Below are positions 42,920 through 51,979 of a stretch of 64,000 bases of DNA, piece after piece. The position numbers and the translations under genes were made by a program. Location: assembly GCF_013149275.1 (NCBI RefSeq), contig NZ_JABGNA010000007.1, positions 190,448 to 254,447 of the forward strand, in the 5' to 3' direction. The DNA is from Mucilaginibacter sp. SG564 (GTDB taxonomy: Bacteria > Bacteroidota > Bacteroidia > Sphingobacteriales > Sphingobacteriaceae). Each line of letters begins with the position of its first letter. Within the stretch, counting starts at the first letter, position 1. The notes beneath the pieces were generated by a model that was not told the origin of the DNA, did no database searches, and was given only the letters and a program-made list of their open reading frames with translations.

Positions 42920-43512
42920 CCGCGCTAAACCAGTTCAGGGAGCATATCCAAACGTTCGTTCCGCTTACGGATACGGAGTGGCAGGTTATAGTGCCCTACC
43001 TGGAAGTAAGCGTGCTTAAGAAAAAGAAGAATTTTGTCGAGCCCGGCAAAGTATGTAACCAGATTGGTCTGGTGGTAAAAGGATCGGTACGCTTTTTTCA
43101 TGTGAAGGATGGCGAAGAGATCACCGGTTACTTTTGTTTCGAAAACGAATTCATCAGCTCATACAAAAGTTTTTTAACCCGCCAGCCGGCCATTAACTAT
43201 ATTCAGGCACTGGAAGACAGCATATTAGTTACGCTTAACTATAACAACACACAACAACTTTATGCTGATGATTTGGTAGGCCACAAAATGGAACGCATCT
43301 ACAGGCTCGTTGCAGAGCATTACCTCATCTGCTATGAAGACCGCGTAACTTCATTCATTACCCAAAGTCCCGAAGAACGTTATAACAAACTACTGGAAAC
43401 CGGCGGCGAAGTTCTACAACGTATCCCTCAGCATTATGTGGCCAATTTTTTGGGCATAACCCCTGTTTCGCTTTCCCGCATCCGCAGGCGGATCATGAAG
43501 ATAAGCGCTTGA
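42907..43512 (+). CDS. Crp/Fnr-family transcriptional regulator
   Basis: A 201-residue protein with an N-terminal cyclic-nucleotide-binding fold (about residues 20-130; VVKGSVRFFHVKDGEEITGYFCFENEF) and a short C-terminal helix-turn-helix (HYVANFLGITPVSLSRIRRRI). It lacks Fe-S cysteines of Fnr. The effector is unknown. The start overlaps the end of the prenyltransferase gene by 13 nt, so the two are cotranscribed. Confidence 0.88.
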   Translation: MDTLTALNQFREHIQTFVPLTDTEWQVIVPYLEVSVLKKKKNFVEPGKVCNQIGLVVKGSVRFFHVKDGEEITGYFCFENEFISSYKSFLTRQPAINYIQALEDSILVTLNYNNTQQLYADDLVGHKMERIYRLVAEHYLICYEDRVTSFITQSPEERYNKLLETGGEVLQRIPQHYVANFLGITPVSLSRIRRRIMKISA

Positions 43513-43517
43513 TAAAA

Positions 43518-43615
43518 GCCTCACCTAAATCCTCTCCAAAGGAGAGGACTTTATTAGCATATTAATTTCCAACTTTATTTAGCTCCCTCTCCTTTGGAGA
43601 GGGCTGGGGTGAGGC
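43518..43615. repeat. CCTCTCC...GGAGAGG element
   Basis: Left end: GCCTCACC (43518-43525), TAAAT, CCTCTCCAAAGGAGAGG (43531-43547). Right end: CCTCTCCTTTGGAGAGG (43586-43602), then GCTGG and GGTGAGGC (43608-43615). The two palindromes are reverse complements and the GCCTCACC/GGTGAGGC ends are outermost. A related half-end precedes the transketolase C-subunit gene at 59598-59635. Confidence 0.88.
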
Positions 43616-43640
43616 ACCAAATTCTTATCTTAAGTTAACG

Positions 43641-43669
43641 TTTTGATTTACAAAGCCCGGCTACCTTTG
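43641..43669 (+). promoter_or_regulatory. Bacteroidota promoter of the epimerase gene
   Basis: A -33 box TTTTG (43641-43645) and a -7 element TACCTTTG (43662-43669) are separated by 16 nt, close to the family consensus. The ATG follows 23 nt later. Confidence 0.6.
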
Positions 43670-43692
43670 TTATATACAAAACGAGAAAACAT

Positions 43693-44625
43693 ATGCATAC
43701 TATATTAGGAGCCGGCGGCCCAGTGGCCAACGCCCTCACCCAGGAATTAATCAACAATAATGATACTGTACGTTTGGTAAGTCGTAAACCCGTACAAATA
43801 AACGCAGCCAACGTAACCTGGCAAAAAGCCGATCTGTTAAATTACGACGAAATATTACAAGCATCCCAAGTATCAACAGTCATATACCTGTGCGCGGGCC
43901 TGGTTTATGATAAAGAGGTATGGCGGCAGCAATGGCCTGTAATTATTCAAAATGTGATCAACGTAGCCAAAGCAACCGGGGCACGACTGATATTTTTTGA
44001 TAACGTTTACAGCTATGGCCTTGTTAACGGTGCCATGACCGAAGATACCCCTTACCATCCCAGCAGTGTTAAAGGCCAGATACGTGTAGATGTTGCCAAC
44101 ACTCTAATGGACGAAGTTAAAGCAGGTAACATCAGGGCCAGTATCGCCCGCGGGGCTGATTTTTACGGCACCGACTCCTTGAATGCCTTTTTTGACCAGA
44201 TGGTGCTGAAACGTCTTTCTGAAAAACTGAGCGCCCAGTGGATTGGCAAAGCCAAAACCCTGCACAGTTTTACCTATATTCCTGATGCCGGTAAAGCGAT
44301 GTTCTTGCTGGGACAACATCCCGAAAGCGATAACCAGGTGTGGCATATACCAACCGCGCCCGCTATAACCGGGCAGCAGTTTATTGAACTTGCCGCACGT
44401 ATTTACAAAATGAAACCCAGCTTTTTCGCAGTTAATAAATTTTTATTGTGGTGCTATGGTCTTTTTAACAAAACGGTTATGGGTACAGTAGAGATGTACT
44501 ACCAATATGATCATGACTACATTTTTGACTCCAGCAAATTTGAAAAAGCTTTCAACTTTAAAACCACCAGTTATGAGGATGGTATCAAACACATGTCTGA
44601 AATATTGTATAAGGCATCAGTTTAA
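43693..44625 (+). CDS. NAD-dependent epimerase/dehydratase-like SDR
   Basis: A 310-residue extended/atypical SDR. The nucleotide loop ILGAGGPVANAL is at the very N-terminus; FFDNVYSYGLVNG and the region SSVKGQIRVDVAN replace the usual YxxxK, as in atypical SDRs. C-terminal segments FKTTSYEDGIKHMSE resemble NmrA/epimerase proteins. The substrate is unknown. Own promoter, monocistronic. Confidence 0.82.
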   Translation: MHTILGAGGPVANALTQELINNNDTVRLVSRKPVQINAANVTWQKADLLNYDEILQASQVSTVIYLCAGLVYDKEVWRQQWPVIIQNVINVAKATGARLIFFDNVYSYGLVNGAMTEDTPYHPSSVKGQIRVDVANTLMDEVKAGNIRASIARGADFYGTDSLNAFFDQMVLKRLSEKLSAQWIGKAKTLHSFTYIPDAGKAMFLLGQHPESDNQVWHIPTAPAITGQQFIELAARIYKMKPSFFAVNKFLLWCYGLFNKTVMGTVEMYYQYDHDYIFDSSKFEKAFNFKTTSYEDGIKHMSEILYKASV

Positions 44626-44680
44626 ATACCAATAGTAATAGCCGGTGAGTAAATCGGGCAAATCAATAATATCACAAAAA

Positions 44681-44766
44681 GAGGGGTGTCACCCTGAGCG
44701 CCGTCGAAGGGTAGTGCGTAGAGGCCTGCCCACCATGCTTCGACTGTGCTCAGCATGACACCCTCC
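44681..44766. repeat. TGTCAnnCTGAGC hairpin repeat
   Basis: GGGGTGTCACCCTGAGCG with CGTCGAAGGG (44683-44711) faces CTTCGACTGTGCTCAGCATG with ACACCC (44738-44764). About 31 bp of imperfect inverted repeat. Related to the copies at 35989, 48631 and 55492. Confidence 0.78.
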
Positions 44767-44878
44767 TTATGATGTGGATTTAGAGCCAATGTGCTACATT
44801 CAGCAATATTACCTTGCGATAACAATAAATGTAATAATTGCAGCTAATTTCAACCATTATAATTTCAACCTTAATAGT

Positions 44879-45700
44879 ATGAAAACCATTTTAGCTGCAA
44901 CCAATTATACCGATCTGGCAGAAAATGCCGTTGCCTGGGCCGCAGGCATTGCCCGCTTAAACAATTATAAATTAATCCTGTTGAATGATTTCACAATCTC
45001 CGTACATGTGGAAAACGCGCGTCTTTCGGCCGCTCATGTGGAAGAAATGATAGAAGCCAACAGGCTGCTCCTCGAGTCGAAAGCATTATTACTGGCCGAC
45101 GAATATGGTATCGAAACAGTGGCCCGGGCTACATTCTCTTTTATAGATAATGCCATTAAAGAAGTAGTTACCGAATATCAGCCCGAGATGATTGTGATGG
45201 GCATGGAGGAAAAATCGTTGGAGCAGGAGCTTTTGGGAAATACCACTACATCAATCATCAAAAAACTGCGTTCGCCTGTATTGGCAGTTCCGGCTAATGC
45301 AAAGTTCAGCGTTCCTAAAAAGGTGCTTTTTGCCTGCGATGTATTGAACGGGGTTTCTGAAGAAATACTGGCCCAGGTTAAAGAAGTTGCCCTGGTGACC
45401 AAGGCCGAGATCGAAATATTGCTGATCAATCAAACCGTAGAAGAATTGCAGGAAGCAGGTGGAGACGCGACCTCATTAAATCGCATCGACGACGGATTAG
45501 AAGGCATTGATTACTATTATAAAAACGTTAAATCCGACTCTATTATTGATGGCATCGCCAACGAGATCAAGCGATTCGGCGCCGACCTGCTGATCATGGT
45601 TCCAGAGCAACACGGCTTCTGGGGCTCCATGGTGCACCGCAGCAAAACACGCATCATGGCCTCGGGCTTAAATATTCCGCTATTTTCAATTCCAGCTTAA
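44879..45700 (+). CDS. Universal stress protein (two UspA domains)
   Basis: A 273-residue tandem UspA protein from the ATG at 44879 (an upstream ATG at 44774 is in a repeat and adds nothing conserved). Domain 1 starts MKTILAATNYTDLAENAVAWA and ends MEEKSLEQELLGNTTTSIIKK; domain 2 starts KKVLFACDVL and ends MVHRSKTRIMASGLNIPLFSIP. The GxxG ATP loop is degenerate in both, so nucleotide binding is uncertain. Monocistronic. Confidence 0.9.
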   Translation: MKTILAATNYTDLAENAVAWAAGIARLNNYKLILLNDFTISVHVENARLSAAHVEEMIEANRLLLESKALLLADEYGIETVARATFSFIDNAIKEVVTEYQPEMIVMGMEEKSLEQELLGNTTTSIIKKLRSPVLAVPANAKFSVPKKVLFACDVLNGVSEEILAQVKEVALVTKAEIEILLINQTVEELQEAGGDATSLNRIDDGLEGIDYYYKNVKSDSIIDGIANEIKRFGADLLIMVPEQHGFWGSMVHRSKTRIMASGLNIPLFSIPA

Positions 45701-45709
45701 AAAAGGGGA

Positions 45710-45840
45710 AGGCCAAAAGTCGGAAAAGTCCGGAAGAATGAAAATCTGGAAGTTTTGTACTATCTTAATTTCAGACTTTGGGGTCTTTCGGACTTCCAGA
45801 CTAATCTGCATATTTGCACATAAGCATATCTGCACATCTA
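45710..45840. repeat. Degenerate word repeats before the M3 peptidase gene
   Basis: AAAGTCGGAAAAGTCCGGAAG words (about 45717-45740) face TTTCGGACTTCCAGAC (about 45786-45801), then CATATTTGCACATAAGCATA and CTGCACATCT words run up to the start codon. Pairing is imperfect. Confidence 0.55.
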
Positions 45841-45846
45841 AAAATT

Positions 45847-47550
45847 ATGATCCACAAAAAAACAAGAACATACATCCCGGCCACACTCGAAATGAAGTGG
45901 GAGAACCTGGAACCTATTTATAAAGAACTGCTCGATCGTCCGCTGAATTCAGTTCAGGAACTGGAAAAATGGCTGCATGATAAAAGCGAGCTCGAAGCCG
46001 CTTTGGAAGAAGATTTTGCCTGGCGCTATATCCGCATGACCTGCGACACAGCCAGCGAAGAGCTTTTACAGAACTTCCAGTACTTTGCTACCGAAATTGA
46101 GCCTAAAGTTGCGCCTTATGGTAATGAGCTCAATAAAAAACTGGTTGCCAGCGAATATGTTAACCAGCTCGACGGCGAAAAATATTTTATCTTTTTACGT
46201 GCCGTAAAAAAAGCCCTCGAATTGTTTAGGGAAGAGAATATCCCCGTACAAACCGAGATACAGGTTGAACAGCAAAAATATCAGTCTATTACCGGGGCCA
46301 TGTCGGTACACATCGACGACAAAGAATTTACCTTAGAGCAAGCTTCTGTATTTCTGAAAGGTACCGACCGCGTTAAGCGACATGAGGTTTGGGAAAAGAT
46401 CACCAAACGCCGTTTACAGGATAAAGAGCAGCTGAATGAGTTATTCGATCATCTGCGCAAACTAAGACATACCGTGGCTACCAATGCCGGCTTCGAAAAC
46501 TTCAGGGATTACATGTTCCAGGCACTGGGGCGTTTTGATTATACCCCGCAGGATTGCTACGCTTTTCACGCGGCTATCGAAACCGAAATTGTACCTATCC
46601 TGCGCGAACAAGCCGCGAAACGCAAAGCGGCCCTTAACCTTCCCGAGTTAAAACCATGGGATATGGATGTGGATATATCGGGCAAACCCGCTTTAAAGCC
46701 TTTTAGTGATGGCAATGATCTGATTGAGAAATCCATCCAGTGTTTCAGCAATATCAACCGTTACCTGGGCGAGCGCCTGGAGATCATGAAAGATAACAGC
46801 CTGTTTGATGTGGAAAGCCGTAAAGGCAAAGCCCCTGGCGGTTACAACTATCCGCTGGCCGAAACCGGCGCGCCATTCATTTTCATGAATTCGGCCAATA
46901 CCTTCCGTGATTTGACTACTATGGTACACGAAGGCGGGCACGCGGTACATACTTTTTTAACCGCCGACCTGGAACTGAATGATTTTAAACATTGCCCTTC
47001 AGAAGTGGCTGAGTTGGCATCCATGTCGATGGAGCTGATCTCGATGGATAACTGGAATGTATTTTTTGATAATGAAGAAGACCTGAAACGCGCCAAACGT
47101 GATCAGTTGGTTGACGTGTTGAAAACGTTGCCATGGGTAGCCGTGATCGATCAGTTTCAGCACTGGATCTACACCAATCCTAACCACACCGACGCAGAGC
47201 GTACAGAAGCCTGGATAAAAATATATGAGCCATTTGGTGCCGGCTTTGTAGATTGGAGCGAGCATCCTGATGCCGAAGCTAACCTTTGGCAAAAACAGCT
47301 GCATATTTTCGAGGTACCGTTTTACTACATTGAATATGGCATGGCCCAGTTAGGCGCTATTGCTGTATGGAAAAACTATAAAGAAAACCCCGAAAAAGGG
47401 TTGCAGCAATATCTGGATGCCCTGAAACTGGGTTATACCAAAACCATCAAGGAAATCTACGAAACAGCAGGAATCAAATTTGATTTTAGCGCGGCTTACG
47501 TAAAAGAACTGGCCGAATTTGTAAAAGCCGAAATGGATAAGATCAATTAA
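45847..47550 (+). CDS. M3-family oligoendopeptidase
   Basis: A 567-residue cytoplasmic zinc peptidase (ATG at 45847; a TTG reading from 45814 lies in the repeat). The metal site is MVHEGGHAVHTF (HExxH variant HEGGH as in PepF-type enzymes), with downstream SEVAELASMSMELIS giving the third ligand. RAPGGYNYPLAETGAPFIFMN-like text (here KAPGGYNYPL) and the last IYETAGIKFDFS are typical of the PepF/M3 group. It degrades oligopeptides. Strong terminator follows. Confidence 0.92.
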   Translation: MIHKKTRTYIPATLEMKWENLEPIYKELLDRPLNSVQELEKWLHDKSELEAALEEDFAWRYIRMTCDTASEELLQNFQYFATEIEPKVAPYGNELNKKLVASEYVNQLDGEKYFIFLRAVKKALELFREENIPVQTEIQVEQQKYQSITGAMSVHIDDKEFTLEQASVFLKGTDRVKRHEVWEKITKRRLQDKEQLNELFDHLRKLRHTVATNAGFENFRDYMFQALGRFDYTPQDCYAFHAAIETEIVPILREQAAKRKAALNLPELKPWDMDVDISGKPALKPFSDGNDLIEKSIQCFSNINRYLGERLEIMKDNSLFDVESRKGKAPGGYNYPLAETGAPFIFMNSANTFRDLTTMVHEGGHAVHTFLTADLELNDFKHCPSEVAELASMSMELISMDNWNVFFDNEEDLKRAKRDQLVDVLKTLPWVAVIDQFQHWIYTNPNHTDAERTEAWIKIYEPFGAGFVDWSEHPDAEANLWQKQLHIFEVPFYYIEYGMAQLGAIAVWKNYKENPEKGLQQYLDALKLGYTKTIKEIYETAGIKFDFSAAYVKELAEFVKAEMDKIN

Positions 47551-47568
47551 AATAACATCAATTGATGC

Positions 47569-47598
47569 AAAAGCCCCTCCAAAAGGAGGGGCTTTTTT
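47569..47598 (+). terminator. Intrinsic terminator after the M3 peptidase gene
   Basis: AAAAGCCCCTCC and GGAGGGGCTTTTTT pair around AAAA; GC-rich stem plus six T. Confidence 0.93.
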
Positions 47599-47898
47599 AT
47601 TTTTAGAAGATCAAAGTGTATTGTTTTTAATACAAACTGATCAGCTTGACGTTCCAACAGATACCGTGAAACCGATTGTTGGTTATCCTACTCATTAACA
47701 GTGCTATCCATCTGTCATCCCCCTGTTTCATTTCCTTTAAAAACTCTTGCAGATTAGTCTTTGGCATACCCATTGCATTGTCAGTCTTATAAGACTAATT
47801 CGTACATAATTGACAGTCAATAAGATACGATTTAGTCATATTAAATTCATTATTAATATTCTTTTAAACTAACCGGCCTGCAGAGGGTTCTAATCAAT
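47599..47898. other. Intergenic stretch with a doubtful 48-codon minus-strand ORF
   Basis: The 300-bp gap contains a minus-strand ORF at 47627-47773 (begins MGMPKTNLQEFLKEMKQ) without a visible ribosome site or recognised family; it might be a gene remnant. The rest is AT-rich and should contain the promoter of the following gene. Confidence 0.3.
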
Positions 47899-48570
47899 AT
47901 GAAAAAGATAATTTTAAGTATAACAATCATATGCTTGTTTGCAACACTGGGTTTTAGCCAGGCTTTAAAGCCAGTGCAGATAGATAACCTGGTTTCGATA
48001 TCATTACCGGCAAATTTTTTAAAGAAAGACACTTTAGGTCAGCAAATCTATTCCGGTAATGGAGCTTTTGGTTATATGGTAGTAATTAAGGCCAAAAATC
48101 CGGCTAACACCAAACCACTGGATAAAGAACGCGATTTGAACCAGGTGTTAAAAAACACGGTGAATGATATCCAGAAACAATCAGTTACCGGTAGTGTCAT
48201 GAACCTGCGAGATACCACTGTTGGCTCATTAAAAGCCAAAGTATTTACACTGTTTGTTGATAATAGCAATACAACAGGCGAATCGCCACAGTTAAGGAAT
48301 TTTATCCTGATATATACTCAGGAAGCTGCTTATACAATTGAGTATCTGATTCCCGAACAACGCCAGGATTTAGCTAAAGATGAGTTGAAAGCATTTACCG
48401 GTTCATTAAAAATAGCACCTGAACTGCAGCGTCATGACCAATATATATCAGACGCCAAAGGTATATCATTTGGTGCCAAAATGGCCTTATACGGCGGTAT
48501 CCCTATCGTACTGATCATTGTACTAATGGTTATCCGAAGGAACAGGAGATTAGCGCTTGAACAAGCTTAA
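47899..48570 (+). CDS. Uncharacterised secreted/membrane protein
   Basis: A 223-residue protein with a signal peptide (1-20, ending LGFSQ), a periplasmic domain of about 165 residues with alternating strands, and one C-terminal membrane helix (YGGIPIVLIIVLMVI) followed by a basic cytoplasmic tail. I recognise no family. It stands alone with its own terminator. Confidence 0.75.
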   Translation: MKKIILSITIICLFATLGFSQALKPVQIDNLVSISLPANFLKKDTLGQQIYSGNGAFGYMVVIKAKNPANTKPLDKERDLNQVLKNTVNDIQKQSVTGSVMNLRDTTVGSLKAKVFTLFVDNSNTTGESPQLRNFILIYTQEAAYTIEYLIPEQRQDLAKDELKAFTGSLKIAPELQRHDQYISDAKGISFGAKMALYGGIPIVLIIVLMVIRRNRRLALEQA

Positions 48571-48588
48571 TAGCAAAAATTTAAAAAG

Positions 48589-48621
48589 AAAAAGGCCCGG
48601 TTTAAACCGGGCCTTTTTTTA
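48589..48621 (+). terminator. Intrinsic terminator
   Basis: AAAAAGGCCCGGTTTAAACC begins a perfect stem with CCGGGCCTTTTTTT; seven T follow. It lies 19 bp past the preceding stop. Confidence 0.93.
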
Positions 48622-48630
48622 TTCTATATA

Positions 48631-48716
48631 GTCATGCCGAACTTGTATCCCATGGGTAGGTATACGCCGTGATAGTTAACCTGCCTTGAGGGATCCTGAA
48701 ACAAGTTCAGGATGAC
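48631..48716. repeat. TGTCATnCTGA-type hairpin repeat after the PAP2 gene
   Basis: GTCATGCCGAACTTGT (48631-48646) pairs with ACAAGTTCAGGATGAC (48701-48716), 14 of 16 positions complementary. It lies just past the stop of the minus-strand PAP2 gene. Confidence 0.75.
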
Positions 48717-48717
48717 T

Positions 48718-49383
48718 TTATTTACTCAGCGTTTTAATCAATCCCTTATTCCATTTATCGGTATGAATAAACCGCCTGCTATCCAGCCAGCTCAGCCAAA
48801 TTACCGTTACAATTACGCCGATAATCGAACCCATCATCACATCCTCAAAAAAATGCTGGCTCAAATACATTCTGGAATAGCCTACTGCTACGGCAACCAA
48901 AAAGGCCGGTATTCCCCACAGCTTATTTTTGCACAAATAGGTGATCACCACCGTAGCCGAAAATATAGAAACCGTATGGCCCGAAGGGAAACTATGTGTA
49001 GCCAATATGTATATACCCTTTACAAAATGGATGCGATCGAGCTGGTTTTCAAAATATATCCGGGGGCGTGGCGCATCGAAAATAAATTTCAGGATCTGGG
49101 CCACAATACTGGTAACAGCATAGCTTGTAGCCAATAATAACCCTTTCCGGTAACTGAATAAGCCGACAACCAGCGAAAGGATCACCGCCGTAAGTCCTTC
49201 GCCAATATCCGTTACATAAGGCGCCAGCGTATCTGCCCAGGGCGCATTTAAGCCATTCACAGTAAAGTATATAGTTTCGCGGCTATAAGATAGTTTGATA
49301 ATCAAACACACGCAGAGCAACAGGAGGTATAGGATAAAAAACGGCCTTATCCGGTACAAAACATCTTTTATTCCTATCTTCAT
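48718..49383 (-). CDS. PAP2-family phosphatase (integral membrane)
   Basis: A 221-residue membrane protein with six predicted helices. The acid-phosphatase signature is complete: KFIFDAPRPR (motif 1), SFPSGHTVSIF (motif 2) and YSRMYLSQHFFEDV (motif 3). Members dephosphorylate lipid phosphates such as undecaprenyl diphosphate or phosphatidylglycerol phosphate. A second, secreted PAP2 lies at 51980. Confidence 0.9.
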   Translation of the reverse strand: MKIGIKDVLYRIRPFFILYLLLLCVCLIIKLSYSRETIYFTVNGLNAPWADTLAPYVTDIGEGLTAVILSLVVGLFSYRKGLLLATSYAVTSIVAQILKFIFDAPRPRIYFENQLDRIHFVKGIYILATHSFPSGHTVSIFSATVVITYLCKNKLWGIPAFLVAVAVGYSRMYLSQHFFEDVMMGSIIGVIVTVIWLSWLDSRRFIHTDKWNKGLIKTLSK

Positions 49384-49463
49384 GGCGCAAAATAAGCATA
49401 TCCTTATTCAATGCAAAAAAATGATTATGTTTGAATTTGAGTTGAACTAATTAGCTGAAATAA

Positions 49464-51395
49464 ATGTCGAAAAGTATATTTCGTAAGAAATCTGTTGAAA
49501 AAATATTACATGATGTAGAGTGTGGATTTAGTGATAGCGAGCACCCCGGGACACCGACATCACAACTCAAAAAAGAACTTAATGTAAAAGACCTCACCCT
49601 CATGGGCATAGCAGCCGTTGTGGGCGCGGGTATATTCTCCACCATCGGCGAAGCCTCTTTTCACGGCGGGCCCGCGGTTTCCATCTTATTTGTGGTTACA
49701 GCCATCACCTGTGGCTTTTCGGCCCTTTGTTATGCCGAGTTTGCCTCGCGCATACCCGTTGCGGGCAGTGCTTATACCTATGCTTATGCTTCCTTTGGCG
49801 AACTGATTGCCTGGATCATCGGTTGGGATCTTTTAATGGAATATGCCATTGGTAATATCGCGGTAGCCATATCCTGGAGCGAGTATTTTGTAAACCTGCT
49901 CGAAGGTTTTAACATCCATATGCCCAAATACCTTACTATGGATTATGTGTCGGCTCTACGGGCACATGAACAGGTACAGGCAGCCGGCGGTCATCTGGCC
50001 GATATTGGCGACAGGGTAAAAATAGCGGCTTCGGCATGGGAAATGGCTCCAGGTATAGGAAATTTTAAACTGATAGCTAATTTACCTGCTTTAGGTATTG
50101 TAATTATTATCACTTACCTGGTTTATGTAGGTATCCGCGAAACAAAAAAGGCAACCAATGCCATGGTTATCCTTAAAATATTAATTGTCATAGCCGTTAT
50201 TGTTATCGGCTTTTTTTATGTTACCCCTGCCAACTGGCACCCATTTATGCCTAACGGTTTCAGTGGAGTGATGAAGGGTGTATCAGGAGTATTTTTTGCT
50301 TATATTGGATTTGATGCCATATCAACCACAGCCGAGGAATGCGAAAAACCCCAGCGCGACCTGCCCCGTGGCATGATCTACTCACTTATTATTTGTACAG
50401 TTTTGTACATCCTCATTGCCCTGGTGCTTACAGGTATGGTAAGTTATAAAGAGCTTCAGGTTGGTGATCCATTAGCATTTGTGTTTGCCAAGGTTGGTTT
50501 GCACAATATCAGCTATGTAATATCTATCAGCGCGGTTATTGCTACAGCCAGCGTTTTATTGATATTTCAATTAGGGCAACCACGCATCTGGATGAGCATG
50601 AGCCGTGACGGCTTGTTACCCAAAGCGTTCTCCCGTATTCACCCTAAATTTCATACGCCCGCTTTTGCAACCATAGTTACCGGTTTTGTGGTAGCTATAC
50701 CGGCCCTGTTCATGAACCTGACCGAAGTTACCGACCTAACCAGCATCGGTACCCTGTTTGCTTTTGTACTGGTATGCGGCGGTGTGCTTTTATTACCACG
50801 CCAGGGCGCACAAGCCGGTAAATTTCACTTGCCTTATGTGAATGGTAAACTCATTATACCGTTCATAACGCTTATTATTTTGGGCGCTTGCATTTATTTT
50901 AAGCCAGCCCCACAAGTAGAGATGATGCAGCTTAAAAAGCTGAAAGACCGCTCGGCTATTATTGAAAACCTGGATGCTACGGATAATACAACCCTGCTTA
51001 CCAGTTTCAATACGCTGTATGGTGATCAGCATATAACTCCGGCTAACGCCACAAAATATTTCAAAGACATTGAGGAAGATAAATTCAACACTGCCCTAAG
51101 GGCTACCAATATCAGCGATGCTAAAAAGTATTATCTCGGTCTGGATGGGTTCCTGTATAACTTCCCGAATTACCTGTTTTTTATCCTGATCATCATTATC
51201 AGCATATACAGCTTTATCAAAAACTTTTCGCTGATACCAGTGCTGGGCTTAATGAGCTGCTTTTATTTAATGACGGAATTGGGTTACACCAACTGGCTGC
51301 GTTTTTTAATATGGCTGGTTATTGGCCTGGTTATTTATTTTACTTACAGCTATAAAAACAGCGTACTGGGTAGGGTGGCAAGTGCTAAGTCGTAA
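49464..51395 (+). CDS. APC-family amino acid permease with a large extra loop
   Basis: A 643-residue transporter close to cationic amino-acid permeases (CAT/YfnA type). VKDLTLMGIAAVVGAGIFSTIGEA is the substrate-binding first helix; YAYASFGELIAWIIGWDLLMEYA, FFAYIGFDAISTTAEECEKPQRDLP and PRIWMSMSRDGLLP are hallmarks. Between the last helices (about residues 490-570) lies a hydrophilic insertion of about 80 residues (MMQLKKLKDRSAI onward) missing in standard members, probably extracytoplasmic. The substrate is not determined. Confidence 0.9.
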   Translation: MSKSIFRKKSVEKILHDVECGFSDSEHPGTPTSQLKKELNVKDLTLMGIAAVVGAGIFSTIGEASFHGGPAVSILFVVTAITCGFSALCYAEFASRIPVAGSAYTYAYASFGELIAWIIGWDLLMEYAIGNIAVAISWSEYFVNLLEGFNIHMPKYLTMDYVSALRAHEQVQAAGGHLADIGDRVKIAASAWEMAPGIGNFKLIANLPALGIVIIITYLVYVGIRETKKATNAMVILKILIVIAVIVIGFFYVTPANWHPFMPNGFSGVMKGVSGVFFAYIGFDAISTTAEECEKPQRDLPRGMIYSLIICTVLYILIALVLTGMVSYKELQVGDPLAFVFAKVGLHNISYVISISAVIATASVLLIFQLGQPRIWMSMSRDGLLPKAFSRIHPKFHTPAFATIVTGFVVAIPALFMNLTEVTDLTSIGTLFAFVLVCGGVLLLPRQGAQAGKFHLPYVNGKLIIPFITLIILGACIYFKPAPQVEMMQLKKLKDRSAIIENLDATDNTTLLTSFNTLYGDQHITPANATKYFKDIEEDKFNTALRATNISDAKKYYLGLDGFLYNFPNYLFFILIIIISIYSFIKNFSLIPVLGLMSCFYLMTELGYTNWLRFLIWLVIGLVIYFTYSYKNSVLGRVASAKS

Positions 51396-51470
51396 GTTCT
51401 GAGGATAAAATTTCATCTTTAAGTTTGTTATTTTTAGTACTTTGAACTCAAGACTTAGAACTCAGAACTT
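51394..51470. repeat. 10-bp inverted repeat, AAGTTCTGAG word family
   Basis: AAGTTCTGAG (51394-51403) pairs with CTCAGAACTT (51461-51470), with more GAACTCAAGACTTAGAACTC words on the right arm. Same words as 34469-34584. The right arm ends 2 bp before the DUF5655 start codon. Confidence 0.7.
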
Positions 51471-51472
51471 GT

Positions 51473-51889
51473 ATGACCTGGATATGCCCCATATGTAACC
51501 GCGAATTTGCTGCTACCAACCAGGTACATTCCTGCCGGGAACGTAACCTGAGCGATTTTTTGCAGGGAAAGTCGGATGATACCATAGCTCTTTTTGATTA
51601 TTTCATCAACGAATACCTGCAAATAGCGCCCATCAAAGTTTATCCAACCAAAAGCATGATAGCCATAGGCGATCGTGTGAACTTTGCCTATGTTACCCAA
51701 TTGGGTAAAAACTTTGTTGATGTGGTGTTTCCCTTTAACGAGATATATGAGGATAACCTCTGCTTTACCAAGATAAAAACAGTACCGGGAACTAATGATC
51801 ATAACCATTACTTCCGGATGTATTTTAAAGAAGACCTAAACGACGAGGTGAGGAAATACATGAAAATGGCCTGGGAGAAGGGGAAGTAG
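51473..51889 (+). CDS. DUF5655-domain protein with N-terminal zinc-finger motif
   Basis: A 138-residue protein. The start CPICNREF...HSC looks like a small zinc site (Cys5, Cys8, His, Cys). The rest (FYFINEYLQIAPIKVYPTKSMIAI-like; here DYFINEYL and YPTKSMIAIGDRVNFAYV) matches DUF5655, found alone or next to nucleic-acid-modifying domains. Function unknown. Confidence 0.8.
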   Translation: MTWICPICNREFAATNQVHSCRERNLSDFLQGKSDDTIALFDYFINEYLQIAPIKVYPTKSMIAIGDRVNFAYVTQLGKNFVDVVFPFNEIYEDNLCFTKIKTVPGTNDHNHYFRMYFKEDLNDEVRKYMKMAWEKGK

Positions 51890-51894
51890 TTTGG

Positions 51895-51970
51895 AGTCGG
51901 AAGTCTTAATTAAGAAATCTTTAGCAAAAAGAAAGATCTTTTACCAACTACAGGCTTAAGACTTCCGACT
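51895..51970. repeat. 15-bp perfect inverted repeat
   Basis: AGTCGGAAGTCTTAA (51895-51909) is exactly complementary to 51956-51970. It lies between the convergent DUF5655 and PAP2 genes, each arm within 10 bp of a stop codon. Confidence 0.82.
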
Positions 51971-51979
51971 TAATACTCT

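Noticed and set aside
45738..45923. Short plus-strand ORF overlapping the M3 peptidase start
   Set aside because: It runs through word repeats and out of frame into the peptidase gene.
47627..47773. 48-codon minus-strand ORF as a real gene
   Set aside because: No recognised family, promoter or ribosome site; kept only as a remark on the gap.
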